From Neorhizobium galegae (lineage in GTDB: Bacteria; Pseudomonadota; Alphaproteobacteria; Rhizobiales; Rhizobiaceae), in contig NZ_CP090096.1 of the NCBI RefSeq assembly GCF_021391675.1, positions 1,178,001 to 1,242,000 on the forward strand: 64,000 nucleotides of DNA, written 5' to 3'. This document shows positions 61,749-64,000 of the stretch, piece after piece. The translations under genes were made by a program, and so were the position numbers. The notes beneath the pieces are model-generated. The model saw only the letters and a list, made by a program, of their open reading frames with translations, was not told the origin of the DNA and did not search any database. Each line of letters begins with the position of its first letter. Position 1 is the first letter of the stretch.

Positions 61749-62788
61749 AGTTCCCGAACCCGCTGCCGCCTGACAATCCAGATGAAGAACGGCGCCCCGA
61801 TAAGGGCCGTGATGATTCCGACCTCGATCTCGGCTGGCCTGGTGACGATACGCCCGACGACATCCGCCGCCAGCAGCAGGCAAGCGCCACCAAGCGCGGA
61901 AAACGGCAGTAACCACCGGTGATCGATCCCGACCAGCAGACGGCAGACATGCGGCACGACCAGTCCAAGAAAGCCGATAGGCCCGCAAACCGCCGTTGTT
62001 GCCCCGCACAGCAAGATGGCGCCGAATGAGGCGACGGCGCGGGCCACGGCGACGCGCTCCCCGAGTCCTGCCGCAACATCGTCGCCCAAAGCCAGCGAGT
62101 TCAGCTTTCGCGCCGACAGAAGGCTAACCACGAAACCAACGGCAAGAAACGGCAGCACCGGAACAATGCGCTCAAAGGTCGCTCCGCTCACGCCGCCGAT
62201 CTGCCAGGAGCGGATGCCGCCCGCGATATCGGCGCGCGGCAGTACCACGGCGATCACCATGGAGGAGAAGGCGACCGACGTTGCGGCTCCGGCTAGCGCC
62301 AGCTTCAACGGCGTTGCCCCGCCACGCCCAAGCGATCCTATCGTATAAACGAAAACTGCCGAACACCCCGCTCCGAGGAGCGCAGCCCAGATATAGGCCT
62401 GCGCGGAGGACATATCGAACAAGGCGACGCCGGTCACGACGGCCAGCGACGCACCCATATTGACGCCGAGAATGCCCGGATCGGCGAGGGGATTGCGGGT
62501 CACGCCCTGCATGATCGCCCCCGCAAGCCCGAGCGCGGCTCCGGCAAGTACGGCAAGTGCCGTCCTCGGGATACGCACGCTCACCGCTGCCTGGCCGATG
62601 CTGTCGATCTGCCCCGCGAACGCCGCCACGACATCGCTCCAGGCCACTTCGCGGGTGCCGACCGTTACCGAGAGCGCAGAGAGGGCGGAAAGGGCCACGA
62701 CCAATCCGGCCAGCCAGAGGCCGCGGGTCCGGTTCGAACGTCGAGAAACGAGCGACCGAGAGAACGACCCTATGCTGCCGGCCGTCAT
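61745..62788 (-). CDS. Ferric-siderophore ABC transporter permease 1 (FecCD family)
   Basis: A 347-residue permease with RIPRTALAVLAGAALGLAGAIMQGVTRNPLADPGILGVNMGASLAVV, the hallmark of FecCD permeases, and GPIGFLGLVVPHVCRLLVGIDHRWLLPFSALGGACLLL at the C-terminal part. ATG 62788 overlaps the substrate-binding gene's TGA (62785) as ATGA. Hydrophobicity suggests about nine to ten membrane helices. Confidence 0.92.
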   Translation of the reverse strand: MTAGSIGSFSRSLVSRRSNRTRGLWLAGLVVALSALSALSVTVGTREVAWSDVVAAFAGQIDSIGQAAVSVRIPRTALAVLAGAALGLAGAIMQGVTRNPLADPGILGVNMGASLAVVTGVALFDMSSAQAYIWAALLGAGCSAVFVYTIGSLGRGGATPLKLALAGAATSVAFSSMVIAVVLPRADIAGGIRSWQIGGVSGATFERIVPVLPFLAVGFVVSLLSARKLNSLALGDDVAAGLGERVAVARAVASFGAILLCGATTAVCGPIGFLGLVVPHVCRLLVGIDHRWLLPFSALGGACLLLAADVVGRIVTRPAEIEVGIITALIGAPFFIWIVRRQRVREL

Positions 62789-63795
62789 TTGGACCTTCTG
62801 GCCGCTTCCGCAAGCAGATCCACATAGTCCTTCAAGACCCATGAGATCGAAAGCGGTGTCGGATTTGCCGCCGTGCCGATCGGGTTGCGGCCCAGCATGA
62901 CGAGAGCGCCCTTGTCCACGGCCGGCATTCTGGACATCAGGGGGTTCGCCGCCAGCGCATCGAGCAGTTTCTGGTTTCCATAGGTGACGACGATATCCAC
63001 GTCGTCGAAGACATCGATACGCTCGGCGCTGACAGAGCCTGCGAATTTCCCGGACTTCGAGGCCTCGACCACGCTTCTGGGGGATCTCAGACCAAGATCC
63101 GCGAAGAACCTCACCCGGGTATCGTTCGTCGTATAGAAGTTGACGGTGCTCAGGTCAGTCGCATCGAGATGGGTAATGAACATCGCAGATTTACCCTGGA
63201 GTTCAGGGTGCCCGCCAACCACCTTGGCGATGTCGGCTTCGATCCTGGCGATCAACGCGTCGCCTTGCGGGCCCATGCCCATCCCGGCGCTGTTCAAGCG
63301 GATCATGTCACGCCAGTCGGTCGACCACGGCGCTTCGGGATAGGCGACGACCGGGGCAATCTGGCTCAGCGTATCGTAATCCGATTGGCTCAAGCCGGAA
63401 TAGGACGCCAGGATCACATCGGGCCTGGTCGCGGCGACCGCCTCGAAATCGATGCCGTCCCCTTCATCAAAAAGCACCGGCTTGGCGGCATGGAGCGCTG
63501 CCAGCCTTTCGGCTACCCAGGGCAGCACCCCATCGCCGTCATCGTCGCCGAAATTGGCCCTGGCGAAGCCGACGGGTACGACACCGAGCGCCAACGGCAC
63601 TTCATGGTTTGCCCAGGCGACGGCCGCTACCCGCACAGGCTTTCTGGGAATGATCGTCGTGCCGAACGCATGCTTGATGGCGACGGGATAGGTCGTTCCC
63701 TCGGCCGCCCGGGCGCCTGCCCCGGCGTTGCCGAACGCAACAATCCAAATGCATATCGCCGTCATTTTCACGGCCGAAAGCAATAACCGCAGCAT
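62785..63795 (-). CDS. Iron-siderophore ABC transporter substrate-binding protein
   Basis: A 336-residue binding protein with a signal peptide (LSAVKMTAICIWIVAFGNAGAGARA). ATG 63795 has GGAG 7 bases upstream; the TTG two codons before is inferior. It has HAFGTTIIPRKPVRVAAVAWANHEVPLALGVVPVGFA and VAATRPDVILASYSGLSQSDYDTLSQIAPVVAYPEAPWSTDWRDMIRL of the FecB/FepB fold. It captures a ferric siderophore in the periplasm and delivers it to the two permeases. It is the first gene of a five-gene operon whose four junctions are all 4-base overlaps. Confidence 0.9.
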   Translation of the reverse strand: MLRLLLSAVKMTAICIWIVAFGNAGAGARAAEGTTYPVAIKHAFGTTIIPRKPVRVAAVAWANHEVPLALGVVPVGFARANFGDDDGDGVLPWVAERLAALHAAKPVLFDEGDGIDFEAVAATRPDVILASYSGLSQSDYDTLSQIAPVVAYPEAPWSTDWRDMIRLNSAGMGMGPQGDALIARIEADIAKVVGGHPELQGKSAMFITHLDATDLSTVNFYTTNDTRVRFFADLGLRSPRSVVEASKSGKFAGSVSAERIDVFDDVDIVVTYGNQKLLDALAANPLMSRMPAVDKGALVMLGRNPIGTAANPTPLSISWVLKDYVDLLAEAARRSK

Positions 63796-63815
63796 GGTCA
63801 AACTCCGCAGACTTT

Positions 63816-63856
63816 AAGTGGACTTCCACTTTCAGGTTAACGGGGCCCCGTCAACC
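63816..63856. promoter_or_regulatory. Two palindromes upstream of the siderophore-uptake operon
   Basis: AAGTGG-ACTT-CCACTT (63816-63831) and a 22-base near-perfect palindrome centred on GGGGCCCC (63835-63856, one mismatch) lie 21-61 bases upstream of the first gene of the iron operon, where an iron-responsive regulator could act. They do not match the RirA IRO box or Fur box that I can recall. The rest of the window end (63857-64000) shows no recognisable gene or signal. Confidence 0.45.
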
Positions 63857-64000
63857 ACCCTCCAGGCCTGCACTGACAAGAGCACTGAGATTTCCGTTGG
63901 ATCCTACAAAGCGCGGAGAATTTACAATACTGGACAAACATGCTCAAGTTAATAGCCGTGCCGGGGCATATCAGACCAAGCCATTGCGGCCGCCACGACC

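Noticed and set aside
63857..64000. Start of a gene on the plus strand at the right edge (ATG near 63940)
   Set aside because: Only about 20 codons are available, without a ribosome site or a recognisable motif.

Overview
The window looks like chromosome or megaplasmid sequence of a Rhizobiaceae-type alphaproteobacterium (Rhizobium, Agrobacterium, Ensifer or a close relative). The grounds are high GC, paired TIGR02587/TIGR02588 genes, DUF992, DUF1194 and DUF1403 proteins, rhizobial-style mosaic palindromic repeats between genes, and the pcaIJF-pcaR and pobA-pobR arrangement. The genus is an inference; no rRNA or tRNA was seen.

Layout. (1) 1-6818: mixed envelope and hypothetical genes: the tail of a glycerate kinase, an HtrA-like protein lacking all three catalytic residues, DUF992, DUF1206, PAP2 phosphatase, TIGR02588/TIGR02587, DUF1194 and a Pmp3-type peptide. 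(2) 6888-17192: a minus-strand catabolic run led by a LuxR-type regulator: SDR, hydroxycinnamoyl-CoA hydratase/lyase-like enzyme, ADP-forming acyl-CoA synthetase, aldehyde dehydrogenase, a second hydratase/lyase-like enzyme and two acyl-CoA dehydrogenases, with a divergent VOC protein. This fits CoA-dependent side-chain degradation of phenylpropanoids. (3) 17624-32748: a second catabolic block: alpha/beta hydrolase, FAD monooxygenase, a tripartite tricarboxylate transporter with three tandem binding proteins, then class II aldolase, 2-hydroxyacid dehydrogenase, ThDP enzyme, amidohydrolase, Rieske ferredoxin and a 111-residue unknown protein, with IclR and MarR regulators.

(4) 33020-42974: a CHASE4 histidine kinase and receiver, an Xre-RES toxin-antitoxin pair, ScpB with DUF1403, a serine carboxypeptidase, an L,D-transpeptidase lipoprotein, RecX with a probable CTG start, a truncated haemoglobin and a secreted unknown protein. 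(5) 43081-49256: the lower aromatic pathway: PcaF, PcaJ, PcaI, PcaR, then PobA and PobR. 4-Hydroxybenzoate made by region 2 could be hydroxylated by PobA to protocatechuate, and PcaIJF would finish the beta-ketoadipate pathway. The ring-cleavage genes are not in the window. (6) 49526-53640: an ABC importer and an FMNH2-dependent monooxygenase, probably for organosulfur scavenging. (7) 53741-58692: a frameshifted GGDEF-EAL gene, a hybrid histidine kinase and a KaiC-like double-ATPase that overlaps it. (8) 58814-63795: a five-gene siderophore-iron uptake operon in which every junction overlaps by 4 bases.

No phage, insertion sequence, CRISPR array or obviously new defence system was found. The points most worth follow-up are the two divergent hydratase/lyase paralogues, the uncharacterised Rieske-amidohydrolase-ThDP block with its overlapping small protein, the KaiC-kinase pair, the ScpB-DUF1403 pair and several palindromic operators that coincide with predicted promoters.
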